From positions 558,001 through 622,000 of the forward strand of contig NZ_CP054141.1 in assembly GCF_013284035.1 (NCBI RefSeq): DNA of 64,000 nt. Direction: 5' to 3'. This stretch comes from Flavobacterium sp. M31R6 (GTDB lineage: Bacteria; Bacteroidota; Bacteroidia; Flavobacteriales; Flavobacteriaceae). Within the stretch, counting starts at the first letter, position 1, and the number at the start of each line of letters is the position of its first letter. Shown piece after piece: positions 8,918-18,271 of the stretch. The notes under the pieces are model-generated. The model worked only from the letters and a program-made list of their open reading frames with translations, was not told where the DNA came from and did not search any database. The translations under genes and the position numbers were made by a program.

Positions 8918-9685
8918 ATGAAAAGTGTAAAAAAGATATTTTGGGCCATTTGGCGGGTATGGTTTTATGTGGTTATGCTCATACCCATCCTGATTATGCT
9001 TCCTTTTTTGGTGGCTTCCATATTGACTGAAAGAGGTTATCCTTATTTCTTTAAAATGTCCCGTATTTGGGCCAAATGTGTACTTTTTGGTATGGGTTTC
9101 TACTATAAAATAGAGAAAGTCCAAAAATTAGATCGCAAGAAAAGTTATATGTTTGTGGCCAACCATACTTCCATGTCGGACATTATGTTAATGCTTGCTT
9201 CAGTGGACAATCCTTTTGTTTTTGTTGGGAAAATGTCGCTGGCCAAAATTCCACTGTTCGGTTTTTTCTATAAAAGAACTAGTATACTAGTTGATAGAAG
9301 CTGTTCCAAAAGCAGAATGGAGGTGTTTAATGAAGCTCAAAAAAGAATTGATAGAGGATTAAGTATCTGTATTTTTCCAGAAGGAGGCGTGCCACATGAT
9401 GAGACTATCTTTTTGGATAATTTCAAAGATGGTGCTTTCCGTTTGGCGGTAGAGCACCATTTGCCTATTGTTCCTCTCGTTTTCCCGGACAATAAGAAGA
9501 GATTGTCGTACACATTCTATAGCGGTAGTCCAGGTCTAATGCGCGTTAAGATTTTACCTTTAGTTGAAACGGTTTCAGATAATGGAGAACCATTGGACAG
9601 AAAGGAAGTTCGCGAACATGTTCGAAACTTAATTTACAATGAATTATTGGCCTTCAAAAAGCTGGATGAGTCAAAAAATAAATAA
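8918..9685 (+). CDS. plsC: 1-acyl-sn-glycerol-3-phosphate acyltransferase
   Basis: 255 residues from the ATG at 8918 (MKSVKKIFWAIWRVW). The frame stays open to 8840, but the upstream part reads through promoter-like DNA, including a TACTTTTG box at 8905-8912. The family transfers an acyl chain to lysophosphatidic acid to make phosphatidic acid at the inner membrane. Seen here: N-terminal membrane segments at about 8-45, the catalytic HX4D motif NHTSMSD near residue 80, and the glycerophosphate-binding motif FPEGG near residue 153. If the TAnnTTTG box is used, the transcript would be almost leaderless. Confidence 0.92.
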   Translation: MKSVKKIFWAIWRVWFYVVMLIPILIMLPFLVASILTERGYPYFFKMSRIWAKCVLFGMGFYYKIEKVQKLDRKKSYMFVANHTSMSDIMLMLASVDNPFVFVGKMSLAKIPLFGFFYKRTSILVDRSCSKSRMEVFNEAQKRIDRGLSICIFPEGGVPHDETIFLDNFKDGAFRLAVEHHLPIVPLVFPDNKKRLSYTFYSGSPGLMRVKILPLVETVSDNGEPLDRKEVREHVRNLIYNELLAFKKLDESKNK

Positions 9686-9688
9686 ATA

Positions 9689-9715
9689 AAAAAGACCGCA
9701 ATTTGCGGTCTTTTT
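9689..9715. terminator. Bidirectional terminator between plsC and recA
   Basis: A 12-bp perfect stem AAAAAGACCGCA / TGCGGTCTTTTT with a 3-nt loop. It has an A-run on one side and a T-run on the other. It starts 4 bp after the plsC stop and ends 6 bp before the recA stop, so it serves both convergent genes. Confidence 0.92.
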
Positions 9716-9720
9716 TGTTT

Positions 9721-10740
9721 TTATGCTTCGGCTAATTCCTTGATGTGACTTTTAATTTTCACTTCTAGTTCATCGGCCAATTCCGGATTGTCCTTGATTA
9801 ATGTTTTAACGGCATCACGGCCTTGTCCTAGTTTGGTATCACCATAACTGAACCAAGAACCCGCTTTTTTGATAATTTCAAATTCTACGGCAAGGTCTAG
9901 TATCTCACCTGTTTTCGAGATTCCTTCACCATACATGATGTCAAATTCAGCTGTTTTAAATGGTGGTGCCACTTTGTTTTTAACCACTTTTACTTTAGTT
10001 CTGTTACCCAAAACGTTTTCACCGTCTTTAATTTGTGTAGAACGACGAATATCCAAACGTACCGAAGCGTAAAACTTCAAGGCATTACCACCTGTAGTGG
10101 TTTCTGGATTTCCAAACATAACCCCGATTTTCTCTCTCAACTGGTTGATGAAAAACACCGTACAATTCGTTTTACTGATCGTTCCCGTTAATTTTCTCAA
10201 TGCTTGAGACATCAAACGAGCATGGAGACCCATTTTTGAATCTCCCATTTCACCTTCAATTTCGCTTTTAGGCGTCAATGCAGCAACCGAGTCAATAACC
10301 ACAATGTCAATCGCTCCTGAACGAATCAGGTTTTCGGCAATTTCAAGTGCTTGCTCCCCGTTATCCGGTTGCGAAATGATTAGGTTTTCGATATCAACTC
10401 CTAATTTCTCAGCATAATTTCTATCAAAAGCATGCTCAGCATCAATAAAAGCAGCAATTCCTCCCGCTTTTTGAGCTTCTGCAATTGCATGAAGTGTCAA
10501 AGTCGTTTTACCAGACGATTCCGGCCCGTATATTTCTATAATTCTTCCTTTTGGATAACCACCAACTCCCAAAGCCAAATCGATTCCCAAAGATCCAGAT
10601 GAAATCGTTTCCACTTCCTCTATGGCTTTGTCGCCCATTTTCATTACAGTTCCTTTTCCGTAGGTTTTGTCTAATTTGTCAAGTGTAAGCTGTAACGCTT
10701 TCAACTTAGCTTCTTTCTCTGAACTGCTTTTTTCTTTCAT
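9721..10740 (-). CDS. recA: Recombinase RecA
   Basis: 339 residues, the expected length. It is the DNA-dependent ATPase that forms filaments on single-stranded DNA, drives homologous recombination and triggers SOS cleavage. Visible: Walker [11 protein letters not shown] near residue 70, Walker B region [17 protein letters not shown], the strand [10 protein letters not shown], and loop 2 [19 protein letters not shown]. No RecX gene follows. The upstream spacer holds a short hairpin (TACTTC / GAAGTA at 10819-10838), but I cannot name an SOS box. Confidence 0.98.
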   Translation of the reverse strand: MKEKSSSEKEAKLKALQLTLDKLDKTYGKGTVMKMGDKAIEEVETISSGSLGIDLALGVGGYPKGRIIEIYGPESSGKTTLTLHAIAEAQKAGGIAAFIDAEHAFDRNYAEKLGVDIENLIISQPDNGEQALEIAENLIRSGAIDIVVIDSVAALTPKSEIEGEMGDSKMGLHARLMSQALRKLTGTISKTNCTVFFINQLREKIGVMFGNPETTTGGNALKFYASVRLDIRRSTQIKDGENVLGNRTKVKVVKNKVAPPFKTAEFDIMYGEGISKTGEILDLAVEFEIIKKAGSWFSYGDTKLGQGRDAVKTLIKDNPELADELEVKIKSHIKELAEA

Positions 10741-10880
10741 CTCTATTTCTTTTGTTTATTCGGTTTTCCTTTATTTTCTTCAAAATAAGGGATCGTTTTT
10801 ATATAATTTTCGTAAAAATACTTCTTTTTTTCGAAGTAGCAAAAGTTGTTTTTTTTAATAAATAAGCACATTTTTATCAT

Positions 10881-11000
10881 TTGGGTGTGCCACCATAAAG
10901 AAAAGGAGGCTTACTCATCATTGTGGTAATTCGCCTCCTTTTCTTTATGCTGTCGGGCTATACGCGCTACTTCGGTAGCTAGCTCCTATCCCTCACACAA
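10881..11000 (+). ncRNA. Structured repeat element, copy 1 (variable long stem plus UUCG hairpin)
   Basis: A conserved element of about 120 bp. It opens with GTGCCAC, then has a perfect 17-bp stem (10894-10910 with 10933-10949, ending GGAGGC / GCCTCC) and TGTCGG. A second hairpin follows, GCTAC-TTCG-GTAGC at 10966-10979, whose loop is the stable cUUCGg tetraloop, and the element ends with TCCCTCAC. A second copy at 44600-44716 on the other strand keeps the flanks and the small hairpin but changes the inner stem to GGGACC / GGTCCC, so pairing is preserved. It may be a mobile palindromic repeat or a structured RNA. The remainder of the 10741-11124 spacer has no gene. Confidence 0.6.
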
Positions 11001-11124
11001 CTTGTATTGTGATTAGATCAAGCTGTTAAAACACAAATGCCTTTTAGATTTATGCGTAATTTCTAAGCAGAGGCAAAAAATTTAATAATTTAGGATACGA
11101 AACAATCACTGTTATACTTATACT

Positions 11125-12789
11125 TTACAAAGTTACTTTTAAGAGTTGCTTCGTGCTTCCTTTTTTTCCTAAGAAAAATACGGAGTTACCAATTGATATA
11201 CCATTTGCAACCATAAATGGCACTTCATTTTCTTCATCGCCCAAGATTTTTTCATATTCAAAATCCCCGTCATCATTTATTCTGATAAGATTAAGATTGG
11301 ATTTGTTTGAACCTTTAAATTCTATTCTATTATTTTTTAATTCTTTTACTTTTTCGCCTGCATTAGTAAAGTAATAAGGCCTATTGCCGACAATAGTAGC
11401 TGTGTAAGAAACATAACTTTTGTCTAATTCATGCTGAAAACCTTCCTTTTTATTAATATTTCTTGCCCAAACCAAATCGCCTTCGTTACTTAATTTTGCG
11501 GATACAATATCATCATAATGATAAAAATAAGCCTGATTGCCGCCGCCAACACCGTTCATGCCAAATGCCCCAATGTTTGAAGATGTTGAATATTCTTCCT
11601 GGGCATTAAATATCAAATCATTATTTTTAGTGAAAAAATAGTTTTTATAGGTTAGATATTTCAACTCTTTATTTTTTTCTTTACCATATTTATCAATCAT
11701 AAATTGTTCTGAAAACGGATTGTATTTTGCCCCAAAAATTTCTAGAGAATTGGTGTCTAACTTAAAATAGCTAATTCCTTTATATTTATAATCATTAATT
11801 TCAGAATAAAATCCAATGCAAATAAGCTGATTATTATGAAAAATAGATTTTAAAGAGCCAATAAAATTTTCTTTGGTATCAATTAATTGAGATTTTTGAG
11901 CATCAGGACCAATTTTTGTTACTTCAAATAAATATTTTCCACCCTCCTTTTTTTTCTGTTGGATGTCATTGTAAGATTTTCCTAATAAATAAATATAACT
12001 TCCATTTGGGTCGACTTGAATGTTTTGAAAAGCATATTTTATATCTTTGATTTCTCTTGAGAATTCAGTTTCTATTTTTTTATTTAATTTATAGTCAAAC
12101 AAATACAATTTTAAATATTCTCCTTTTCTACCATTATAATCTATTGCAATTGCAAAAGCATTATTTGATTCATTCACTGTCATTACAATTTCTGACTTGG
12201 CTTTTTCTGAAAGATTTACCTTATTACTGATTGTGAAAAAATTTTCTGATTCTTCGTCAAATTTGCCTGAATTATCATTTGTCCATATTTTATGCATCCG
12301 ATTATAAAATGTTGACTCCAAAGTAAAATATCCAATTTTTTTTATTTCTTCATTTGTTATTCGAAATAATTCTTTTTTGGTTATTTTAAAATCTTCGTCA
12401 ATACAATTTGACTGACATACATATACCTTTTGATTTAAATCATAGTACATTTCAATTATTTGAACTTCATTTTCGAATGAACAGATTCCCACAACAAGAT
12501 TGAATTTCTGATAGTTAGGATGTTTCATTTCAAATTCAAATTTTTTGTTCTGTACTAAATTTGAATCATAATTTTCAATATAAAAACCTTCATTATTTGA
12601 AAAGCCTGAACTACTATAAGAACGAACAATTAGTACTCCTCCATTTTTGTTTTCTTTTGTAAAAACAATTGCAGAATTTTTGAATTCATCTTTAAAAAGT
12701 TCACTTTTTTGTATTTTAAAAGGTATATTTTGAGCAAAAGTTGAAAAGGAGATCAATACAGCTCCCAACACTAAAATTAATTTATTCAT
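11125..12789 (-). CDS. Secreted protein of unknown function
   Basis: 554 residues starting with a signal peptide (MNKLILVLGAVLISFSTFAQ, cleavage after about residue 19), so it is exported. The rest is rich in beta-strand-like and Asn/Lys/Tyr-rich segments with short repeated strands (for example GSYIYLLGKSYND), which suggests a propeller-like fold. I recognise no family motif, and the C-terminus does not look like a type IX sorting domain. It is the last gene of the minus-strand run, 24 bp after the enoyl-CoA hydratase, and may be co-transcribed. Confidence 0.75.
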   Translation of the reverse strand: MNKLILVLGAVLISFSTFAQNIPFKIQKSELFKDEFKNSAIVFTKENKNGGVLIVRSYSSSGFSNNEGFYIENYDSNLVQNKKFEFEMKHPNYQKFNLVVGICSFENEVQIIEMYYDLNQKVYVCQSNCIDEDFKITKKELFRITNEEIKKIGYFTLESTFYNRMHKIWTNDNSGKFDEESENFFTISNKVNLSEKAKSEIVMTVNESNNAFAIAIDYNGRKGEYLKLYLFDYKLNKKIETEFSREIKDIKYAFQNIQVDPNGSYIYLLGKSYNDIQQKKKEGGKYLFEVTKIGPDAQKSQLIDTKENFIGSLKSIFHNNQLICIGFYSEINDYKYKGISYFKLDTNSLEIFGAKYNPFSEQFMIDKYGKEKNKELKYLTYKNYFFTKNNDLIFNAQEEYSTSSNIGAFGMNGVGGGNQAYFYHYDDIVSAKLSNEGDLVWARNINKKEGFQHELDKSYVSYTATIVGNRPYYFTNAGEKVKELKNNRIEFKGSNKSNLNLIRINDDGDFEYEKILGDEENEVPFMVANGISIGNSVFFLGKKGSTKQLLKVTL

Positions 12790-12813
12790 GTAGGTTATTA
12801 AAATGGTTTGATA

Positions 12814-13596
12814 CTATTTCCCCGTAAAAACAGCTTTTCTTTTCTCCAAAAACGCTTTGGTTCCTTCGTTGAAATCTTCGGTTCCAAAACACTTTCCAAA
12901 GTTTTTGATTTCGGTTTCATAGCCATTTTTCCCTTCGGTAAAATTAGCATTGATGGCTTTTATGGCTCTTCCAATCGCAAAAGGAGAGTTTTTTATGATT
13001 TTTTGGGCAATTCCAGTGCAAAATTCTATTAATTCAGCTTGTGGAACTACGTGATTTACCAATCCATATTGTTTGGCTTCGTCGGCAGTAATCATTCCGG
13101 CGGTCATAATCATTTCCATTGCACGACCTTTGCCAACTAATTGCGGTAAACGCTGTGTTCCTCCATATCCTGGAATTACACCTAGAGAAACTTCTGGAAG
13201 TCCCATTTTGGCATTGTCTGAAGCTACTCTAAAATGACAGGCCATAGCCAATTCCAATCCGCCACCCAATGCAAATCCATTAACGGCTGCTATAACTGGA
13301 GTTTTTAGATTTTCAATAAAGTTAAAAAGCAATTCTTGCCCCTGGAAAGCCAATTGTGTTCCTTCTTCGATGGTGAAATGGGCAAATTCCGAAATGTCTG
13401 CACCAGCAACAAATGCTTTTTCACCACTACCCGTAAGTATGATAACCTGAATTTCTTTGTTTTTACCCAATACTTTTATGGCTTTGTGCAAATCATTGAT
13501 CGTTTCAATATTCAAAGCATTTAGTTTGGTTGGTCTGTTGATAACAACGGTTGCGATGTTGTTTTCCAATGTAATTAAAAGATTGTCGTAGTTCAT
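12814..13596 (-). CDS. Enoyl-CoA hydratase/isomerase family protein
   Basis: 260 residues from the ATG at 13596 (MNYDNLLITLENNIATV); the frame runs back to 13668 inside the kinase gene, which is not part of the fold. It is a crotonase-fold enzyme that hydrates trans-2-enoyl-CoA in fatty-acid or 3-hydroxybutyryl-CoA metabolism. Visible: CoA/oxyanion-hole motif AGADISEF near residue 65, GGGLELAMACHFR, and catalytic glutamates in GLPEVSLGVIPGYGGTQRLP. It starts 10 bp after the kinase stop. No thiolase or dehydrogenase of beta-oxidation is adjacent. Confidence 0.92.
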   Translation of the reverse strand: MNYDNLLITLENNIATVVINRPTKLNALNIETINDLHKAIKVLGKNKEIQVIILTGSGEKAFVAGADISEFAHFTIEEGTQLAFQGQELLFNFIENLKTPVIAAVNGFALGGGLELAMACHFRVASDNAKMGLPEVSLGVIPGYGGTQRLPQLVGKGRAMEMIMTAGMITADEAKQYGLVNHVVPQAELIEFCTGIAQKIIKNSPFAIGRAIKAINANFTEGKNGYETEIKNFGKCFGTEDFNEGTKAFLEKRKAVFTGK

Positions 13597-13606
13597 TGTG
13601 TTATAG

Positions 13607-15079
13607 TTATGAGTTAATGATTGGTAGGGTAACGGTAAAGATGGTACCTCTTCCAAATTTAGATTCAAAGGTAATTGTTCCGTTGTAGTTTTCGATAATG
13701 TTTTTTATAATTCCAAGACCTAAACCCATTCCGCTGTTTTTGGTAGTGAATTTGGGTTCAAAGATGTTGTCGATATGTTCAGGACTTATTCCGGTTCCAT
13801 TGTCTTTTATAGTGATAATGACTTCTTTTTTTATTCTTTGGATGGTAACCAATATCATTTTGGTTTCTTGATCTTCCGGAATGGCCTGTATGGCATTTTT
13901 AACCAAATTCGTAATCACTCTAATGAGCTGCGTACGGTCAATTTTGGAAATAATATCTTTTTCGGAACATTCAAAAACAATAAAATCTTCATGAAAAATA
14001 TCCAAGGTCAGTTCTACGACTTCAACTACATTCAGCATTTCATTTTGTTGGGCAGGCATCGAAGCAAAATCAGAAAAGGCAGATGCAACGGCACTCATCG
14101 TGTCTATTTGCTGAATTAAGGATTCAGAGAAATCGTTCAGTTTTTGTTTAATATTTGGGTCTTCCGGATGAAATTTTCGTTGAAAACTCTGAATAGTGAG
14201 TCGCATTGGCGTTAGTGGATTTTTGATTTCGTGAGCCACCTGCTTGGCCATTTCCCTCCAGGCCAAATCTCTTTCGTTTTGAGCTAGTTTTATGGCGTTT
14301 CTTTCGAGTTCTTCAATCATCCTGTTGTAGGCGTGCAATAGCATATTGATCTCTTTGATTTTGGCCGAAAAAGGTATTTTTTCATTCTTTTGGTTCAAAC
14401 TGGTATCCCTTAATTTTTCGGCAAAATCATAGATAGGTTTGGTGATAAAGGAAGAAAGTAAATAAGCCAATCCAAAAGCCAAGGCAATCATAAGGGCATA
14501 CACCTGTACCAAACTAACAAAGAAATTGTTTAATTTTTTTTCATAATAGCCATCGTCGGGAACATTGGGTAGTTTTAGGATTCCAATGGGTTTGAATTTT
14601 TTGTTTTTTATAAGGCTGTAAGAAGAACGATATTTTATACCATTAATGGTTTTGACTTCGACAAATCTTTTATCAATGGAAGCATTGACCAAGCGCAGTA
14701 TGAATTTTGATATTATTGGGCTTTGTGTCACCACTGAAAATGATTCTTTGGAGGATTTCAATAGTTTTCCATCCAAGGAATATATTTGTATTTCAGCATT
14801 TTGAATATCGGATATTTCATGGATTTTATCCTTAAAGATTAATTTGATATTGTCATCTGTCAGTGGGTATGTAGTATTGGAAAGCATATAATTGATATGC
14901 TTTTTTACATAATATTCCATGCTTTCAATGCGCTTTTGATTGTATTCTTTGGCGACGCTTTTATATTGAAAGATGGAAATGGTTATGAGCAAAAGGGAGG
15001 TCGCAATGATCAATACAACCATTGAAAGAAAGATTCTGACACGTAATGAAATTATAGGAATCTTAAAATTTCTAAGCAT
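13607..15079 (-). CDS. Membrane sensor histidine kinase (NtrY-like)
   Basis: 490 residues. Membrane segments at about 15-35 and 190-212 enclose a periplasmic sensor of about 150 residues. A HAMP linker follows (LSSFITKPIYDFAEKLRD), then HisKA with the phospho-accepting His in MAKQVAHEIKNPLTPMRL near residue 280, and a HATPase with N box NLVKNAIQAI, G1 DNGTGI and G2 GMGLGLGI. The EIKNPLTP form is typical of NtrY/PAS-less nitrogen-type kinases. No response regulator is adjacent, so its partner is elsewhere. It lies 2 bp after hemJ in the same minus-strand run. Confidence 0.92.
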   Translation of the reverse strand: MLRNFKIPIISLRVRIFLSMVVLIIATSLLLITISIFQYKSVAKEYNQKRIESMEYYVKKHINYMLSNTTYPLTDDNIKLIFKDKIHEISDIQNAEIQIYSLDGKLLKSSKESFSVVTQSPIISKFILRLVNASIDKRFVEVKTINGIKYRSSYSLIKNKKFKPIGILKLPNVPDDGYYEKKLNNFFVSLVQVYALMIALAFGLAYLLSSFITKPIYDFAEKLRDTSLNQKNEKIPFSAKIKEINMLLHAYNRMIEELERNAIKLAQNERDLAWREMAKQVAHEIKNPLTPMRLTIQSFQRKFHPEDPNIKQKLNDFSESLIQQIDTMSAVASAFSDFASMPAQQNEMLNVVEVVELTLDIFHEDFIVFECSEKDIISKIDRTQLIRVITNLVKNAIQAIPEDQETKMILVTIQRIKKEVIITIKDNGTGISPEHIDNIFEPKFTTKNSGMGLGLGIIKNIIENYNGTITFESKFGRGTIFTVTLPIINS

Positions 15080-15081
15080 AA

Positions 15082-15636
15082 TTACGATTTATTTCGCTCC
15101 CTAATCCTTTTGTAAAATTTAAAACCCAACATAATAGTAATCGAAAATAAGAAAATACCAATTACGCCGTAAATCCAGTTCACCGCATTTTTTAATATGA
15201 CCAAAAACACGACTGCGAATAAAATTATGGTGGCTACTTCGTTCCACAAACGCATGAAATTGGTAGTGTATTTTACTTCGTCTCTCTGCAATTGACTGAA
15301 AATTTGTTGGCATTTTAAATGATATAAATATAGCACAAAAACAAAGCCAAGTTTTACATGCATCCATGGCATTTGCAACCAGGCATTTCCCAAATCGGTA
15401 AAAAACAGCATCCAAAAAGCAAAAAAGCTAGCCAATACGGCGGATGGCCAAGTAATGATATACCACAATCGGTAAGCCATAATTTTATATTGTTTTTGAA
15501 GAATTTCCTTTTCGGGTGAAGGTTTATCGGCTGCTTCTATTTGGTAAACAAATAATCGAACGATATAGAATAAACCTGCGAACCAGGTGATGACAAAGAT
15601 GAGGTGTAGGGATTTGAGGTAATTATAGTAATCCAT
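15082..15636 (-). CDS. hemJ: Protoporphyrinogen IX oxidase HemJ (UPF0093)
   Basis: 184 residues with four to five membrane helices. The start MDYYNYLKSLHLIFVITWFAG has the conserved His (near residue 11) and the TWFAGLFY signature, and MPWMHVKLGFVF near residue 90 has the second conserved His/Lys region. HemJ oxidises protoporphyrinogen IX to protoporphyrin IX at the membrane and replaces HemG or HemY in many bacteria. It is often labelled a CopD-family protein. Its role here is supported by hemH 1.5 kb upstream and the hem run beyond. Its start overlaps the end of the MATE gene by 14 bp. Confidence 0.85.
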   Translation of the reverse strand: MDYYNYLKSLHLIFVITWFAGLFYIVRLFVYQIEAADKPSPEKEILQKQYKIMAYRLWYIITWPSAVLASFFAFWMLFFTDLGNAWLQMPWMHVKLGFVFVLYLYHLKCQQIFSQLQRDEVKYTTNFMRLWNEVATIILFAVVFLVILKNAVNWIYGVIGIFLFSITIMLGFKFYKRIRERNKS

Positions 15637-16978
15637 CGGTTGCTGTTATGGGATTGATATTCATTTCTTTTTTGAGGAAATAGGCTGTTATTATGGTTGA
15701 AAGCACGTCGGCAATAGGAAATGCAATCCATACTCCAAAAATACCTAAAAAATGTGGTAATATAAGTACCAAAGGAATTAAGAAAAAACCTTGTTTGGTC
15801 AATGTCAAAAATAAAGCTTTCTTGGCTTTTCCTGCTGCTTGAAAGTAGGCTGCTCCAATAAGCTGAATGGCAATAATGGGTGAAGCAGCAAATACCCAGC
15901 GTAATGCGTTTGGGGTTTCGGCAATTACTTTTGGGTCATTTGTAAAAACGGTCACTATTGATTGAGCAAAGAATAAAATCATAACAAAAATAATAGTAGC
16001 CAGCAAAGCCGCATATTTGATCGAAATAACCACGCTTTCATGAACTCTTTTAGTGTTTTTAGCACCATAATTAAAACCTGCTATGGGTAAAAACCCTTGT
16101 GTAATTCCCAGAATAGGGAACAGGGCAAACATCAACATTCGACTTATAATTCCATAAACAGTTATAGAATGTTCGCCTCCGTAAATGTATAAAGTGTGAT
16201 TCAATATAATGGCCAGTATGCTTACTACTCCCTGTCTCGAGAAAGTAACAAAACTCAATTTGGTGATTTCTTTTAAAATTGGAATCTGAAATTTTAGATG
16301 TTTTGTTTTCAGTTGTAGTTCACTTTTGGACACAAAAAACCAAAAGACAAACGCAAAACACATAAAGTAAGAAATGGAAGTTGCAAATGCGGCACCGAAT
16401 ACACCCAAGTTCATCAATTTGATAAAAATGATATCAAGGACAATATTTACAAATGCCGGAATTATCATGGCTACCATGGCAAACTTAGCTTTGCCTTCGG
16501 CACGAATAATGTTATTTCCCATCATACAGAGCGCCAAAAATGGGACACTAATGATGATGGGTATAAAGAATTCTCTTGCGGGTTCCATAATCGCTCCTTT
16601 GGCGCCAAAAAGCAACAACATCTGTTCGCTAAAAATCAATCCCAAAATAGAAAATAGCATCGACAATAAAAATGTCAACATAATCTGATTACCAAAAGTA
16701 TGCTTGGCTTTCTCCTTGTCGTTGGAACCTAAAGCTCTTGACAGGACAGAACCTCCGCCCACGCCAATTGCCATTCCTAATGACGAAATCAGAAACGTTA
16801 TGGGTAAAACAACGGTGAGCGCAGCAATGGCTAGTGAACCAATCCACTGTCCCACAAATATGGTATCGATAAGGATGTTAACCGACATGAATAAGATACC
16901 AATAGAAGAAGGAACCGCTTGTTTAATCAAGAGTTTCTTTATGTCTTGCGTTCCTAATTCTTCGGAGGTTACGGCCAT
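15623..16978 (-). CDS. MATE family multidrug efflux transporter
   Basis: 451 residues with about twelve membrane helices in two similar halves, as usual for MATE (multidrug and toxin extrusion) antiporters, which export cationic compounds using Na+ or H+ gradients. The N-terminal region IKKLLIKQAVPSSIGILFMS and GMAIGVGGGSVLSRALGSND match the family. The second half begins around residue 235. It is the first gene of the run MATE-hemJ-kinase-hydratase and overlaps hemJ by 14 bp. The substrate is not predictable. Confidence 0.92.
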   Translation of the reverse strand: MAVTSEELGTQDIKKLLIKQAVPSSIGILFMSVNILIDTIFVGQWIGSLAIAALTVVLPITFLISSLGMAIGVGGGSVLSRALGSNDKEKAKHTFGNQIMLTFLLSMLFSILGLIFSEQMLLLFGAKGAIMEPAREFFIPIIISVPFLALCMMGNNIIRAEGKAKFAMVAMIIPAFVNIVLDIIFIKLMNLGVFGAAFATSISYFMCFAFVFWFFVSKSELQLKTKHLKFQIPILKEITKLSFVTFSRQGVVSILAIILNHTLYIYGGEHSITVYGIISRMLMFALFPILGITQGFLPIAGFNYGAKNTKRVHESVVISIKYAALLATIIFVMILFFAQSIVTVFTNDPKVIAETPNALRWVFAASPIIAIQLIGAAYFQAAGKAKKALFLTLTKQGFFLIPLVLILPHFLGIFGVWIAFPIADVLSTIITAYFLKKEMNINPITATDGLL

Positions 16979-16998
16979 TTGAATTTATGATGTTAGAC

Positions 16999-17124
16999 TG
17001 CTGATTTATGATTTTAGATTGCTCCGATTTTGATGTTTTTTTGATTATGTTGATTTTGAATTGGTAAAAGTTTTTAGGCTGTTACGGAAATCAGCAATCA
17101 CAAATCGTTAATCATAAATCAGCA
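16999..17124. repeat. Foldback spacer with 15-bp arms
   Basis: A perfect 15-bp inverted repeat, TGCTGATTTATGATT at 16999-17013 and its complement at 17110-17124. The arms sit at the two edges of the hemH-MATE spacer, 6 bp from the hemH stop and 21 bp from the MATE start. The arms carry the words AATCGTTAATC and AATCAGCAATC, shared with other spacers. Confidence 0.75.
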
Positions 17125-17129
17125 ATCAA

Positions 17130-18146
17130 CTATACTTTTGCCCACTCGTTAATCCAATTGCTTACCGTAGCGCACCATTCGTCGCTATCATTCAAGCAGG
17201 GAATAGCCAAGAAATTTTCGCCTCCGTGTTCTTTGAATTGGTGATTGGCTTCCATGGCGATTTCTTCGAGAGTCTCTAAACAATCCGAAACAAAAGCGGG
17301 TGTTACCACAGCTAGATTCTTAATTCCTTTCTCAGGCATTTTGTTTATTTCAACATCGGTATATGGTGTTAACCACTTGTCACCAGCCAGTCGAGACTGA
17401 AAAGTCTGGCTGTATTTGTCTTCAGGAATTCCTAGTGCGGCTACAACCAGCTTTGTCACTTCATAACATTGATGGCGGTAACAAAATTCATGTGCAGGCG
17501 AAGGCGTGTTGCAGCAAGTACCATCAATTTTGCAATGTGATTTGGTTATATCTGTTTTGCGAATGTGGCGTTCCGGGATACCATGGTAAGAGAATAATAA
17601 ATGGTCGTATTCAAAGTTCTCTAGGCTTTTTTTGATAGAATCAGCTAAGTTTTTGATGTAGTCGGGCTTGTTGTAAAAAGCAGGAACGATGGTAAATTTC
17701 ATTTCTGGAAAATGTTTTTTACGCAATTCTTCAGCTAAAACTAATATTGTGGTTGTAGAGGCCATCGCGTGCTGCGGATACAATGGGAAAAGCATTACTT
17801 CGGTAACACCTTTGTCGTGCAATTCTTGAAGACCTGCCAACATTGAAGGATTTCCGTAACGCATCGCCAAAGCAACAGGAACATCAACTTGTGGCTTTAC
17901 TTTTTCGTGCATTCTTTTAGAAATGACTACTAATGGTGAGCCTTCGTCAGTCCATATTTTTGCGTAAGCGGCAGCCGATTTTTCGGGTCTGTTTCTAAGG
18001 ATTATGCCACGTACCAATAAAGCTCTCAACAAATACGGAACGTCAATCACGTATTTGTCCATTAAAAATTCATCTAAATAAGGTTTTACATCTTTGGGAG
18101 TTGGACTTTCTGGTGAACCTAAATTGACTAATAATACGCCTTTCAT
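17130..18146 (-). CDS. hemH: Ferrochelatase
   Basis: 338 residues, normal for the family. It inserts Fe2+ into protoporphyrin IX, the last step to protohaem. Visible: N-terminal KGVLLVNLGSPESP, the conserved FSYHGIPERH with the metal-handling His near residue 187, and a C-terminal Glu region DCLETLEEIAMEA. A cysteine-rich stretch (HCKIDGTCC and HEFCYRHQCYE) follows the His motif; whether it binds a cluster is not known from sequence. It is on the minus strand, back to back with the AraC gene's end, and probably starts the transcript leading to hemJ. Confidence 0.96.
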   Translation of the reverse strand: MKGVLLVNLGSPESPTPKDVKPYLDEFLMDKYVIDVPYLLRALLVRGIILRNRPEKSAAAYAKIWTDEGSPLVVISKRMHEKVKPQVDVPVALAMRYGNPSMLAGLQELHDKGVTEVMLFPLYPQHAMASTTTILVLAEELRKKHFPEMKFTIVPAFYNKPDYIKNLADSIKKSLENFEYDHLLFSYHGIPERHIRKTDITKSHCKIDGTCCNTPSPAHEFCYRHQCYEVTKLVVAALGIPEDKYSQTFQSRLAGDKWLTPYTDVEINKMPEKGIKNLAVVTPAFVSDCLETLEEIAMEANHQFKEHGGENFLAIPCLNDSDEWCATVSNWINEWAKV

Positions 18147-18271
18147 TTGTTAAATTTTTTTGATGTTCCAAAAGTAGCTAATCATACTTTTGAATAAATT
18201 GGAGTTAACTATTTTTTAATTATTGTTGAATATGTAAATTTGATATTCTATTCAATTAATTTGAAATATCC

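Noticed and set aside
8825..9124. 99-codon minus-strand frame over plsC
   Set aside because: It is antisense to a clear acyltransferase gene and shows no family motif.
10819..10838. SOS box upstream of recA
   Set aside because: The TACTTC/GAAGTA hairpin is symmetric, but I know of no matching LexA consensus for this group.
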